Of a DNA stretch of 64,000 nt, positions 11,334 through 23,293 are shown piece after piece. Made by a program: the position numbers and the translations under genes. Origin of the DNA: Citrus sinensis (Eukaryota > Streptophyta > Magnoliopsida > Sapindales > Rutaceae); contig NC_068558.1 in NCBI RefSeq assembly GCF_022201045.2, positions 51,563,501 to 51,627,500 on the forward strand, in the 5' to 3' direction. Below the pieces are notes generated by a model. The model was given only the letters and a program-made list of their open reading frames with translations. It was not told the DNA's origin and made no database searches. The first letter of the stretch is position 1. Every line of letters begins with the position of its first letter.

Positions 11334-11970
11334 AGGGAAATTATCCTCCAACCACTTCAAGAATGTCGAAAATGCGATTAACCACTACCTATTGTTTAAG
11401 AATACAACTTATATTATATGAGATTACAACTAATATTTACAAATTAGACTATTATTGGGACTAGTTTACACATCAATTCTTATGAAGCACCGCCCCGATT
11501 TGAACCCTCTCTAATATTCGATAGACGTCTACTCCACTCATATAGGAGAATATTGTCTTCATTCAAATTGAGAAAGGAAATTAAGGGCTCGAACCCATGA
11601 CCTCACAATTGTAAGGTTAGGGTTCTAACCACTAGACTTGACTACTCACTTCAAGTTTTAATTTTATATCAAACAACACTTTTCCATTCACTCCATTAAC
11701 CACCATTAAAGAATCTAATATAAAAGAATATTTTGCCCTTGAATCCATCTAGAAGGTAGAAACAGTAGTACTATGGGAGGCTCCAAGAGTAAAATAGTCT
11801 TATATGTTGGATTTTTTTAACGGAAAACTAAAATTTTTTTAAGGATAGTTGATGGAGTTAACGGAAAACTAAAGTTTAAGGTGATTTTGAGATATTATTA
11901 AAAATTTATGGTGGCTAGCTACTTGCATATTTGATATTCTTGAAATGATCCGGAGATAATATGAATATCC
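11334..11970. mobile_element. Inverted-repeat (MULE-like) element interrupted by a SINE
   Basis: The left end (GGGAAATTATCCTCCAACCA, then CTTCAAGAATGTCGAAAATG) and the reverse complement of the right end (GGGATATTCATATTATC..., TTTCAAGAATATCAAATATG, then a CCACC-containing stretch) form diverged terminal inverted repeats. The general look (GGG-AAATTATC start, CTTCAAG block) resembles the other MULE-type ends in this window. The flanks TTAAAAATA and CTAAAAATT agree at only 7 of 9 bases, so a target duplication is not convincing. The SINE at 11389-11645 lies inside the element and must be younger. Confidence 0.5.
11389..11645 (-). mobile_element. tRNA-derived SINE, full-length-looking copy
   Basis: On the reverse strand the head reads AAGTCTAGTGGTTAGAACCC, a plant SINE A-box context. 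About 40 bases later comes GGGTTCGAGCCC, a good RNA polymerase III B box. A body of about 180 bases follows, shared with the copy at 6337-6521 and ending AACAATAG. Length (about 255 bases), promoter boxes and a second dispersed copy together support a SINE. Short related motifs (GAGTAGT and GGTAGTG) flank it, but I cannot claim a clear target duplication. It has no coding capacity and would depend on a LINE for movement. Confidence 0.68.
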
Positions 11971-14198
11971 CTAAAAATTAATATATAAAAAAATGTGTGC
12001 TAATAAGATAGAATTGAAGAGAGCTAGGTATTTTTACAATACAATAATAAAGTGAAAGAAACAAACAATAATAGGTTTTCATAGTTTGTTTGAAATATAG
12101 GGAGTGATTGATTAGTGCCATCTGTGTGTGTTTGCTGCAATTAATAATAGAGTAGGGTTAACTGTTAAATTAGAAATTGAGGGATAGATGAAAAGAAATC
12201 TGGTTCCGGAGCTATGGTATTAATAAAGCGAGGGCTCATTTCAATTTGTCAGTAGATACAGCCGACAGCTACAGGGGATAAGGGATCATCAATGATAAGC
12301 TAGAGGCAGTGGTCCTAGCAGGCAGCAGGGACTAGGGCATGCATGATCAGGTTTCCAGTTTTGTTGAAGAGTCCCCATAATTACCCTATCAAGCATTTGT
12401 CTCTATTCACCCAAATACTGGGAGGGGTAAGTACTGAGTACTGAGCCTCTCCACTTTGTCAACGCAACGCCGGCCAGCGCCTACCCCTCTCTCGACGTCC
12501 TTCTTGGGAACTAACTAAGCTTACATTCTTACTACCGAGTAGTAAGTACTGAGTACTGACTGACTGTGATCAAAACATGCACTGCCACCCCAGTCCCAGT
12601 ACCGCCAGTTGCCAGTTGCCAGTCGCCCTTCTCCTTTTTGCCCTTTTCAATTTAAAAACATTTTCATCATCATAAGTCCATCATAATCCCACAATTTATT
12701 GACTTAATTAACTCTGGGCCATCCCATATCTAACCTTCCAAATATTTCGGTGTAATAAAATCTATCATCACTTTATTTTATTTTATCTTCATATCTTCAC
12801 TAATTTATGTATGCATTTATGGATACAGGGTACTCTATGAATTCAGGAAAATTCCATCCAAATCAATGTTTACTTACATTCAATTAACATACCGTGATTA
12901 ATTAATTAATAAAAACCTGGGTTTTAATTATTTCACGATCGACCTATTGGAGATATAATAATATACATAATTTCAAGTCATAACAAAGAGTAGTTGCCCA
13001 ACATTAATTATCATGTCTAAATTAAACTACCCAATTGGCATAGTCATCTTCAATCATACGTGGTCTAATCAACATTAAAGGATCAGATATAATATCAGCT
13101 AAATGCTAGTATGAACTATCCTAATCTCGAAATTATAGCAAGAATTGTCACTATTGTTAATCGATAAGAGTGAAATGACAAACTCCCATCCATGTCCATC
13201 CAGCAGAGATTCGGCTTACATTAGCTAAATGCCAGTGATACATGATTGAAATCAATATATTACTACACCCCCTAATGAGTAATGATGTCATGGTGCTGTT
13301 ATTTGGAGATTATATCTACGTCTAAAATTTTTTTTAAAGTACGCATGTGTGGGTGTGTGTTCTTACTTTGTAAATTTGAAAATCATTAATTTAATCTGAA
13401 AATTGGAACATAAGTGGATCCTTTGAAATATTTTGTAAGTTAAGAGTACTACTGGTACTGGTACGGGTGATAATTATTAATTAATCAGCAGAAAGAGAGG
13501 TCACGACGTCTGAAGCTAGGCTAGCAAGCAGTTAATTGATGTTACTTTCTATGAAAAGAGTGCGTCTCCACGCTTTAATTTCCTGGTAATTACGTAATTG
13601 AATAATTAGGGACGCGATTGACATTTTACTGTCAATAGAACGAAGGTACAAGCTTTTGGTTATGTAATATATATGCTTCTAGACTTCTAGTCATATGTCC
13701 TATCCTCCTATAGTCGTGTTCCTATATATATATATATATAAACAGCTTCAATTCAAGGGAGGGCTAGCATTAATTTTGGTTTGTCACATCTCATAACAAT
13801 GGATATATCGGATGGTTACAAGTCCATTCAATTAAAGTCGTAAATAATTAATGATTAATAAAAACAATGCTCGACTTTGTTAAATGTTAATTAGTAGGGT
13901 CATACCCATAAATTGAATTAGGTTATTGTGTGTGCGTCTGCGTGTCCCATTTGCATTATCCTGAGTCAATTAGTGTCCATTGTCCATCCAATCCAATACC
14001 CACCAATATGTGGTTTTGGCTCGGGCTTAGCCTACAAGGTGGCGGCAGAAACACAACATTTAGACAGCTTTCACCCAACAATGACGGATGATGGAATGGA
14101 ATTTACTGGACAGTGGAAGTACTTTGCTGCATATGATCTGAGAATAACCCTATCCGCCGCTACCACCTGCCGTCAAGTAAACAATTAATCGACATAAC
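11971..14198. other. Intergenic, no gene seen
   Basis: AT-rich apart from a less AT-rich patch at 12420-12620. That patch holds short local repeats: GTACTGAGTACTGA occurs near 12431 and again near 12546, and GCCAGTT near 12606. A run of TA dinucleotides lies at about 13724-13741. The open frame at 13928-14188 has no recognisable domain. Confidence 0.4.
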
Positions 14199-14207
14199 CA
14201 AAAGGAA
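14199..14207. repeat. Target-site duplication, left copy (CAAAAGGAA)
   Basis: The identical 9-mer CAAAAGGAA occurs at 15477-15485, exactly at the other boundary of the inverted-repeat element at 14208-15476. Confidence 0.75.
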
Positions 14208-15476
14208 GGGGTTTTTTATTTAAATATCCTCAATTTACCCTTAAATGCCAAATTTATACCCTATTACATACATATACCTTATGAAGATAGGACAAGTCAA
14301 AAATAACCTTAAAAAAACTAAGAATTCACATCTCTCTTCTCCCATTGCTTCTCTTTTTTGGGTTTCTCTCACCATTCTCTATTTTTCTTATAAGTGTACT
14401 TTCTAATGAATTATGAATTTTAGTAGTATATTATTCATTTTTTGTGCTTGCACACATACACTATTTCAATGTAGGGATTTAAGAATACATTTAAGTTATG
14501 AGTGATTGAAGAATCAGTGCAGGAAGAAGTCGGGTACGAAGTCGGGTAAATCGAGAATTTAGTCGAGTAAGAATTAGAGATAAGTAAGTCGAGTATATGG
14601 TCGGGTAAGAAGTCAAGTAAGAATATTAAATGAGTCGAGTAAGCATATTAAATAAGTCGAGTATATGGTCCGGTAAGAAGTCGAGTAAGAAAATTAAATG
14701 AGTCGAGTAAGCATATTAAAGAAGTCGAGTATATGGTCGGGTAAGAAGTCGAGTATATGGTCGGGTAAGAAGTCGAGTAAGAATATTAAATGAGTCGAAT
14801 AAGAATATTAACTAAGTCGAGTATATGGTCGGGTAAGAAGTCAAGTAAGAATAGTAAATGAGTCGAGTAAGCATATTAAATAAGTCGAGTATATGGTCAA
14901 GTAAGAAGTCGAGTAAGAATAGTAAATGAGTCGAATAAGCATATTAAATAAGTCGAGTATATAGTCAAGTAAGAAGTCGAGTAAAAATATTAAATAAGTC
15001 GAGTAAGCATATTAACTAAGTCGAGTATATGGTCCGGTAAGAAGTCGAATAAGCATATTAAATGAGTCGAGTAAGCATATTAAATAAGCTGAGTATATGG
15101 TCGGGTAAGAAGTCGAGTAAGAATATTAAATGAGTCGAGTATATGGTCGGGTAAGAAGTCGAGTAAGAATATTAAATGAGTCGAGTAAGCATATTAAATA
15201 AATCGAGTATATGATCGGGTAAGAAGTCGAGTAAGAATATTAAATAAGTCGAGTAAGCATATTAACTAAGTCGAGTATATGGTCCGGTAAGAAGTCGAGT
15301 AAGAATATTAAATGAGTCGAGTAAGTATATTAAATAAGTCGAGTATTTTTATTAAGGTTATTTTTATATTTTCCCTGATCTTTTTAAGTATATATGTGTA
15401 AAGCTAGCAATTTTAATATATAGAGGTATATTTTAGGTATTTTGAGGGAAAACAGGCATATCCCACGCAATTCGCC
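14208..15476. mobile_element. MULE-type non-autonomous element with minisatellite interior
   Basis: A 1,269-base element bounded by perfect 9-base direct repeats. The outer about 115-120 bases at each end are related in inverted orientation. The left end carries AAATATCCTCAATTTACCCT, then ...CAAAAATAACCTTAAAAA. The reverse complement of the right end carries GGGATATGCCTGTTTTCCCT, then ...AAAAATAACCTTAATAAAAA. Nine-base target duplications plus long inverted repeats are the signature of Mutator-like elements. Almost the whole interior (about 14515-15350) is a tandem array, listed separately. There is no coding capacity. The perfect target duplication suggests a younger insertion than the arm divergence alone would imply. 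Confidence 0.72.
14515..15350. repeat. Composite 12/22-bp minisatellite (about 11 higher-order units)
   Basis: All units begin with variants of GTCGAGTA. Two lengths alternate: 12 bases (GTCGAGTATATG or GTCGGGTAAGAA) and 22 bases (GTCGAGTAAG followed by AATATTAAATGA or CATATTAAATAA). The regular order 12-12-22-22 makes a 68-base higher-order unit repeated about eleven times. There are exceptions, such as an extra 12-12 pair near 14743-14766 and one unit lacking a 22-mer near 15110. Unit lengths are not multiples of three and the units carry stops, so this is noncoding. Confidence 0.92.
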
Positions 15477-15485
15477 CAAAAGGAA

Positions 15486-16173
15486 AGGAAGGGAAAATAG
15501 CATTGCAAATCGCTTCTACCTCTACGCGACCCCGCATCTTTTGCTCCCTCCTCCCCTCCCCCCCCCCCCCCCCCCCCCCCCCCCTCTTCTTCTCAATAAT
15601 CTTTGCGACGATTCATTTTGATTAAGAAAACAATCGCCTCGTCCTTTTTCTTTTTCCTTTCATGATTTTCACTTGGTCCTATTTATTTCTAGAGTTACTC
15701 TTTATCACTTATTTTAATGGCTCGTCCTTTGAGCTTGAGCGTCCTTCTCAAACCCAATTCGTGAATTTTAATCAGCACTTACTCAACATGCGTGTCAAAT
15801 AAAATGGAACTCTATTATGAAGCCCAAATGATCCTAGTACTAATTAAACTGAGTGTCATCTAGTCAATGAGAGGTGGTGTGAGATATTACAAGCATATTA
15901 TCAAGCAACAAGCATCTGAATTTATCCAATACATCAAAAAATCCAATTTAAATGACATAAGCATCTGATCCGCTGCTGCATATACATATGCATATGTGTG
16001 TGTATATAAATACTATCCACCTTCTGCCTGGTAAATAACTGCTACTGCTTGCTTATAATATTAATTAGCACAAAAATCATGCAGCGGTAAAAAAAACATA
16101 CTAGATGCCAAATTGAAAATGCTCATTGCCTCTGATAGGCAAGGGGACCAGGAAAGGCAAAATTGAATTTGCC
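15486..16173. other. Intergenic with poly-C run; 3' flank of the DnaJ gene
   Basis: A poly-C run of about 30 lies at 15555-15584. From about 15900 rightward the sequence probably includes the 3' UTR of the reverse-strand DnaJ gene. No other gene seen. Confidence 0.45.
15555..15584. repeat. Poly-C homopolymer
   Basis: An essentially uninterrupted C run of about 28-30 bases between CT-rich sequences. Confidence 0.9.
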
Positions 16174-19063
16174 TCATTGCTGAGCACACTGGACTCTTGG
16201 CATTGCTGGTTCATCATCTTCATCATATGCCTCTTGCTGCTGTTGATACCGTTTACGCCTCATCTCTTCATCAATGTTAACATCATGCATGGTGACCTCC
16301 TCACAATCATCCAGCTCCATGTCAGACAGGTTCTTGCCTGGCCTCGGAGGTAGTACACTCTCTAAAGTCCGGCACTGATCAGGAGAAAGGATTCCACATT
16401 CCGGAAATTCTACATTGAATTGAATGTAAAGCCTGCCTTTCATAAAGGGCCTTTGGTGATGCGGCATTCCCTCATCGTTGATTGCTTTGTATTGACCTGT
16501 ATTTATAACATTACATTAACCAAAGAAAGCAGTATTCATGAAGGTACAAATTCACGGAAGTAAAATTGTCAAAATAAATACCAGGCTTAATGATCTCCCC
16601 AGGATTTGATTTGATCAGTAGCTGCCTCCCATCAAGATGGGTTAAGGCAAACTGAAACCCACACAGAGCCTCAGTCAAACTGAGGGTGTGATCAACATAA
16701 AGATCATCGAACTTCCGCTTAAACTTGGGATGCTCCTTCAATTGCAATATGAAGACAATGTCTCCTGTGATGGTATCAGGCTGCAAACAAAATGATTGGC
16801 AACATAAAATAATAATAATAAAATAAAATAAATTCAGCTAAAGTCATTGCCTAGGAGTGTTTTAGGGAGGTGCAAATAATTTTACAATTAAAAATATACA
16901 ACCAGCATCATCACTTCAGAAACCAAGACCTCAGAAGTTTGGATAACCATGGGCCCCCATTCCAAATGTGTAATCTATTCCTTCACACACACCCCACCCC
17001 ACCCCCCACAAAAAAAAAATGTTCTGTTTTTGAATTTTAACATATAGCTTAATCGACTTTAATTCCCATTTAACTTACAGCTTCATCAGCTTGTCCCTCA
17101 AACGCTATTTTTTGTCCATGCTGCATTCCTTTCTCAACATGCACCTCCAACACCTTCTTTTCCTGAGTAACCTTGTTAGCTTTACACTGTGGGCATTTGT
17201 CTCTCTCACTGATGACCTCGCCTGCGTCAAGAAAAGATATTTCCAGCATGAAGCATATTATCAAGCCGAAGAAGAAAAGAAAAAACAGAAACAAAAAAAG
17301 TCATAATCAAGTACCTGCGCCTCTGCATTCAGGACAGACATGTTGCATCTGTTGAATCATGCCGAGTCCAATCTGCCTTGTTGTGATTTTCATTCCAGTA
17401 CCTTGGCAACCATAACATTTTCCCAAGGCCCCACTTTTAGAACCTTTCCTGAAAAATATACACATATATATTTGGAGGGAAGCAAAAACAAAAAGTCAAC
17501 TTTGTGATAAAATATGACAGTCCTTTAAGTGATTTGAAAGTTTCAAGTGTCAATTTGAGCAACAGTTTTAAGAATCTTGAAGTCATAGTTTACCAGAACA
17601 GTAACAGATGAAAGATAAAAGTACTATGCAAGGCATTATTAAAGAGGGAACATTACAGACAGACTCTTTAAGTCATCCTATGAAACTTTATTGCCCAAAA
17701 TCAGAGATTTTTTAGCGAATAATGCTACGATCAACTTATTGACAGGCAAGATATTTTTAACAGCACAACAGAGTGAACCGTTACTTGTAAACACAAATAC
17801 CAATTTTTGCAGGTCCAGCAATTATTATCCAAAGCAAAACACCATAAATGTACACCATAAAACTAAAGTGCATCGATTATATGGGATCATTCGAAAAAAG
17901 TGAAAAAGCAACAAAAACAAGCTTAAAACTGGCAGCAAATGAGTGATAAAATACAGATGAATATTTTGCATCCAAGACATGCTATGCACATCTACCTTGT
18001 CTCATATGAAGGCACAAACTAAAACAAAAGTGAATAATTATTGCCAATCAAGCTGATGATCTGTAAGATAAAAATGCAACAAGCTTAACAAAAATAAGCA
18101 GGAATGAAGGACGCACCCTTTGCATTTAGGGCACAGAACATTCCTTGAAAGAGAGAGTTTCTTAGTTGTCCCATTGTACAAGTCCTCCAAGGAGACCTTC
18201 AGAGTATGCACAACATCTTCACCTTGCTTCCGCCTTCTACCTCTTGAGCTACCACCAGCTACAATATCACAATATTTTTTATGAGTATCCTGATTCAAAA
18301 GAAAATACAAAAATATAGAAGAAAATGCCTCAGCTAGATGTCTCACCACCAAAAGTTCCTCCACCAAAAAATGATTCAAATATATCAAATGGATTATGAG
18401 CTGCCCCAGCTCCTCCCATTCCTTCTTTAAGAGCATCTTCACCATATTGATCATAAATATCTCTTTTCTCCGGATCAGAAAGAACCTCATAAGCTTGACC
18501 CAACTCCTTGAACTGATGCAGAAGACCAACAGATAATAAGAGCTAAAAAGGGGAACCATTGGAAGACCTAACACAAATATAAGTCTTAGTATGTCCACTT
18601 ACATATTTTTATTTGAATAGCATAAGATTTCTAATCAGTTAGTTAGGTTCTTTGGGTATAAATGCATTTAACTAAATGACAAATCTCAGAGCCTTCTGAT
18701 AAATGACAAAAAAAAAAAGGGCACATATATTTCAAAACCTTAAACCACCATACATCTTCTGATCACTTTCAACTCTTGCCAATCTGAGTGACCATAGTGA
18801 TACTGACATCAAGAACAATGCAGTGGCATATACACAACAGTGTGATTGCCAAAATAACTAAGTGGAGTATAAATGGAAAAAAAAAAAATTCCAAGGGGGC
18901 TTCACTAAATCACCTTCTCAGGGTCTCCACCTTTGTCGGGATGATTCTTCATAGCAGCTTTTCTATATGCCTTCTTAAGTTCATCTTCAGTAGCACTTTT
19001 CGAAACACCAAGAATTTCATAATACTTGGTGTTATTACTTCTTCTTGGGGTACGACCAAACAT
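16174..19063 (-). CDS. Type I DnaJ/HSP40 co-chaperone (ATJ2/ATJ3-like)
   Basis: Seven coding exons: 19063-18914, 18512-18347, 18258-18117, 17448-17315, 17221-17079, 16780-16582 and 16496-16174. They join in phase to 418 residues, the usual length for ATJ2/ATJ3. The J domain lies at about residues 13-75, with HPD at 41-43. A Gly/Phe-rich linker follows ([20 protein letters not shown]). The zinc-finger region has four CxxC repeats ([32 protein letters not shown]), and the last lacks the GxG as in plant homologues. The C-terminal substrate-binding domain includes [19 protein letters not shown]. The tail ends CAQQ, the CaaX motif farnesylated in this subfamily. The protein stimulates HSP70 ATPase and delivers clients in the cytosol and on membranes. 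A 5' UTR intron seems present (donor near 19671). The gene looks intact. Confidence 0.96.
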
Positions 19064-20154
19064 GATTGAATCACTTCAGTATGTGATACAATTCTAACCT
19101 TTAAACTAACTGCACCAATCCATAGACGTGATATTTAAGTTATATACCGATCAATGAAAATGTATAAAAAATTGCTATAAATAAATCATAATAAAAATTT
19201 TGTAGGCGTTTCACTTGTCTCTTGTTTCCAAAATGACTTATAATTGACATACGCCTACAAGCTCAGCTTAAAGGTAGACACTAAGCATCCCAGTAAATGT
19301 TCAACAGTACAAAATTAATCAAAAAAATTCCCAATTCAACAAATCAACAGAAACCCTAACAGCAAAACACGTATTAAAAATCCCAAATTGGAATCAAGTT
19401 CACAAAGTAAAAGCAGGCAACAGTCTATCATATCACCAGTTCACCACTTCCTTATTAAAAAGAAAAAATCTCTAGATTATGTCAACAGATAGCCAAAAAG
19501 TTTATTGAGAGAATCAGAGAGAGAGAGAGAGAGAAAGAATTCTGCCGTGAATCTAACACATCTAGGTCGATCAGTCTTAATTTTCAAGCAAAAAGATACA
19601 ATCTTTACGAATCAAAAAATGAGATTTAATTAACTAGAAGGATAACAATTAGAGATTATATAAAAACTCACGATTTCGAAGCTGAGAGAGCGAATTTTGA
19701 GATACGAGGCTTAAGAGGGAGAATTTTCAATCGTCCCTCTCAACTCTCTCTCGTCACAAAGCGCAAAGCAATTTGACTTCTTCCTCGACGATTATAGAGT
19801 ATAAACCGAGAGGGCTATCTTTGCCAGACAAATATTTGCTATTTCCACTCAGGTAGGTTGGCCACGTGGCGTGCGCATGACTGACTGGAATTAAAGTCAT
19901 TGCAACAACAGTACAACACAATCCATTCAGTATCTGGATCTAGTAATTCCTTCGACGGAAAGGAATCGAATTCCAAAAGAGTTAATAAAGGTACCCGCGG
20001 GTGACGACAGTTGTGCAAGTAGGTCGAGGATGTAATAATAACAAAGTAAAAAATTAAATATCTACCAAGAGCCAGGGCTGATGTCACTTCCGGATTGTAG
20101 CCGTCTGATGAAAAAATTGACGGTGGATTCAAATTTATAATATGCTGTTATTTT

Positions 20155-20255
20155 ATTATCTCGGTTGCGAACTTACGTCACTGTTTCTTAGGTCAGCGGT
20201 CGTGTTATCTCGGTCGCGAACTTGCGTCACGGTTTCTTGGGTGAACGGCCATATT
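20155..20255. repeat. Imperfect tandem duplication, about 50-bp unit
   Basis: Two neighbouring copies of TTATCTCGGTTGCGAACTTA / TTATCTCGGTCGCGAACTTG are each followed by CGTCAC(T/G)GTTTCTT(A/G)GGT. Confidence 0.75.
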
Positions 20256-20311
20256 GGGTGTGACTAGTGACTTGTGACGGCAAATTAACCGAACGACACC
20301 GTTTTGGGGTT

Positions 20312-20312
<1 letters not shown>

Positions 20313-20351
<39 letters not shown>

Positions 20352-20354
20352 TTT
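20313..20354. repeat. (TA)n microsatellite and T tract
   Basis: About 14 TA units run directly into a stretch of about 16 T. Confidence 0.9.
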
Positions 20355-22642
20355 TTAAATTTTTGGGATTGATTCCTCTTAACACTCGGGCCTAGTAAGA
20401 AAATCCAAGGCTTGGTATCTTGGACTGCGCCACATTACTCAACACCTTCGTATAAAGAACTCAAAACTCTAATTTCGTCCCTAATAATCATATATTAAAC
20501 CCTCTTGTTTTATCTTATCGATTTTTACCTTTCAATTTATTTCATTTATTTTCAGAATTGCTTTATTAAAAAAACTATAAGTATTTTCACTAAATTTTTG
20601 CTAGAACCTAATTCGCACCAATTGGTTGGTGTGTCACATAGGCCATAATAATTATAATAATTATTAAATAATTGTTTAGAAGATTAGAAATGTGAAAAGA
20701 ATAGCTATTGTTATATTGCCATGGTAAAGGCAAACGACTACAACCAGCTCTAAATATTAGAGAGTATTGTCGTCTCCTACTCCTAGATTGATAAAACAAA
20801 AGTGTTAGAATTGATGATTTTGGTGTTTTACGGTAAAATAATATATTCGACAGAGTTAGTTTTGGAAGTGAAAAAAAATTACTTTCTATTCAAACATTTT
20901 CCTATTAAGATAAAAGTTAGAAATTTTATTTATTTTTCATCAGTAAATGTCTTATAATCAGATTTTAATTACAAAAAACAAACAACCAAATTAAAACTCT
21001 TAAAATATCTGACAAAAAGTAAAATTAAGACTTCACACAACAACAAAAATAAGCAAGTCCTACATTTATTTATTTGATATTCTAACAAATTAAAGTGGGA
21101 ATCAAATCTAAATTGAGATACAAGTCATGAGTTTTTAATTGGTGAAGAAGGAAAGATGAAAAATAAAAGGAAAGAGCCGATCATGGAAAATGATTCATGA
21201 TCCTCAATTCCGGCCAAATTTTTACTACACGCACAAGATCAGGTCAAAATAATCTGTCCATTTATGAAAGGGAAACCAAAAATTTTGCCTATTTTACATT
21301 ATCCTAGATCATACCTCAATCAATTGAAATTATTATGAAACCCAATTTGTCACAAAATGTGTAGTAGTGTGCGTTAGATGTGTTCTGTAGTTAAACCTTA
21401 AATTAACAACAGCCAGCTTATTAACTGCGAAAGAAGAAAAGCGGTAGCTGTCTTTGTGGAAACAAAAACACACACACCCCTAAAAAGATATATTAATTAT
21501 TAAAATTAAAAATTTTAAGATATCAAAATCACCCTCACTTATTTTCTCTTTTGACTTTAAGATGTGTATTTTCTATCTCTGTTATACATTATCTTTCTTG
21601 AAATTTCATTTTCATTTTTTTGCTATTGATTCTTTTCTTTTCTTATTAACTCAAACTTTATTTCTTTATTCTTATTACTATTCTATTCCTGTTGTCCCTC
21701 TTAGATTTGTTGTTTCAAGAATAAAAAAGAAAATTTCATGCTTTTCATATATAATTGATAAAAATGATTGACATTCGTTCTTTTATTTTATCTCCCAATT
21801 TGTAATAGCCATTATGAAACTGATTTTTAGAAGTTAAGAAACAAGAATTGATGTTTATTTGATGTTAAAACATAAACGTTCGAATTACTTATTGTGAAAT
21901 TGAGTAATAGGTAGAGAAAGAGAAGTAGGATAAATTAAGTAATTTTATCAAAAAATATTTTAAAAATAAAATTTTAATTTAAATAATAAATTTAGAGAAG
22001 AAATTGATGAGTTCAAATAGACCCACCCTCACCCTATTGATTAATGTGCATGGATGTTGCCATGGTTGGTGGCCTGTGTGAACCTCTCGTAAAGAAAAAT
22101 AATAAAACTGGCTACAATTTTAGATTAACGAGTAGAGTTGATGAATGGCGTGCAGTCACCTCCGCGGCTCTGAGACGTCGCAAAAAATTTACCAAAATGG
22201 CAAAAGATCCGATTGCGCACACAAGTCGTTACATATGCAGCAGCGTGTTTAAACGACTGCTTGAGTTGGACACATCACAATGCATGCAAGCAAATTAATT
22301 ATTTAAAAAAAAAAAAAAAAAAAAAAAAACTGCAATCTGGAACCGTTGCACTTGCACCCGCGTCCGTGTGAAAAACACAAAGTCATTACCTTTTGTGAAT
22401 CGACACAATGCTTCAGATCGAATCTCCTTCAATATAAAAAAAAAAAACATAACACAACTCCAAAACTCACTTGTCCTGAGTAGTACTCATTTGTCTCTCA
22501 CATGATACGCTGGCAAAAATATCCCTTCCACAGCTTCTCTCTCCATAACACAGACCAGTTTAATTGAGTACACAGCCGTCGTCAGTCCCGTAATTGATTT
22601 CCTTATTCTGATATATGTGTTATAATATTTGATCAAATTAAC

Positions 22643-23293
22643 ATGGACGCACCCACATCTACTGCTCTTGTAACCCGTGCTGCAGGCCCCAGAAAATGGC
22701 TAGGACTTAATATTGGAGAAGGGTGCTCGCCACGGTTTCCCAACAAAGCAAATGATCGACCACCGGCTCGAACCAGACTGAACCCTTGTGCTAAGGAGTG
22801 GAATCCTTTCAAGGAAAGGGCACCCGAGGAAGATCGATGCTTGTTCCTGACATTTTCCAATGGATATCCTCTCGCTGAGAATCAAATCGTCACATTTTTC
22901 ACCAAGTAATTAATTAAGTACTCTTATAGTTCATTTTATACACACACACACACACATATATATATGTATATATGTATATGAGACGCTATAAATTGCGAGT
23001 GATGAATAATTTTCCTTGTGTGGTTGATTTTTAATTGGCAAGTGCAGCATTTTAATTTGTAATTTGTTGTGAGCAGCAAATTTGGTCCATGCGTGGAAAA
23101 GGTATACGTGCACTCGCCGGAACCGACGAGTGCCAGCGAGCCACCGTTGTTTGGGAAGGTGGTATTTACAGCATCTTATATACCGGCGGTGATCTTGTGT
23201 GGAGCAAAGCAAACCAAGTTCATGGTCGACGGCAAGCCTCTCTGGTGCAAAAAATTCGAGCCTAAGAAGAAGCAAGCTCTTGGTCATGGGTGA
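22643..23293 (+). CDS. Small RRM-like RNA-binding family protein
   Basis: Two exons, 22643-22905 and 23077-23293, join in phase (an Asn codon is split, giving FFTNKFGPCVEKVYVHSP). The product is 159 residues. The second half has the order of an RRM: beta-1 CLFLTFSNGYP (RNP2-like), a helix beginning LAENQIVTFF, KFGPCVEKVYV, then LFGKVVFTASYIPAVILCG (RNP1-like) and WCKKFEP. Plants have a poorly studied family of short RRM proteins with this FLTFS.GYP...FF...G.C and LFGKVVF pattern. No additional domain, signal peptide or membrane segment is seen. RNA binding is inferred from the fold-like pattern only, and the physiological role is unknown. The ATG at 22643 is the first in frame. Confidence 0.72.

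Larger units (their letters stand above)
19064..22642. other. DnaJ 5' leader and promoter, then intergenic DNA
   Basis: 19064-19780 is 5' UTR with a likely leader intron (donor ATC|GTGAGT near 19671), and a (GA)n run lies near 19512-19533. About 19945-19975 carries several GAA/TTC pentamer-like blocks (TTCCTTCGACGGAAAGGAAT), possibly a weak heat-shock element, though the spacing is not canonical. 20155-20255 is an imperfect tandem duplication of about 50 bases (TTATCTCGG(T)TGCGAACTT...). 20315-20345 is (TA)n followed by poly-T. The rest is AT-rich. The open frame at 22044-22298 shows no domain. Confidence 0.45.

Noticed and set aside
13928-14188. Cys-rich 86-residue open frame
   Set aside because: No signal peptide followed by a regular Cys spacing and no family resemblance. 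It lies in intergenic DNA beside a transposon.
14515-15350. CRISPR-like array
   Set aside because: Regular short repeats, but with no unique spacers. The units are contiguous and the DNA is plant nuclear. It is a minisatellite.
19945-19975. Heat-shock element upstream of the DnaJ gene
   Set aside because: GAA/TTC blocks are present but not in the canonical alternating 5-base arrangement, so it is mentioned only in the regional description.
22044-22298. 84-residue open frame ahead of the RRM-like gene
   Set aside because: Composition is not convincing and no domain is visible. It probably lies in the promoter or leader region.
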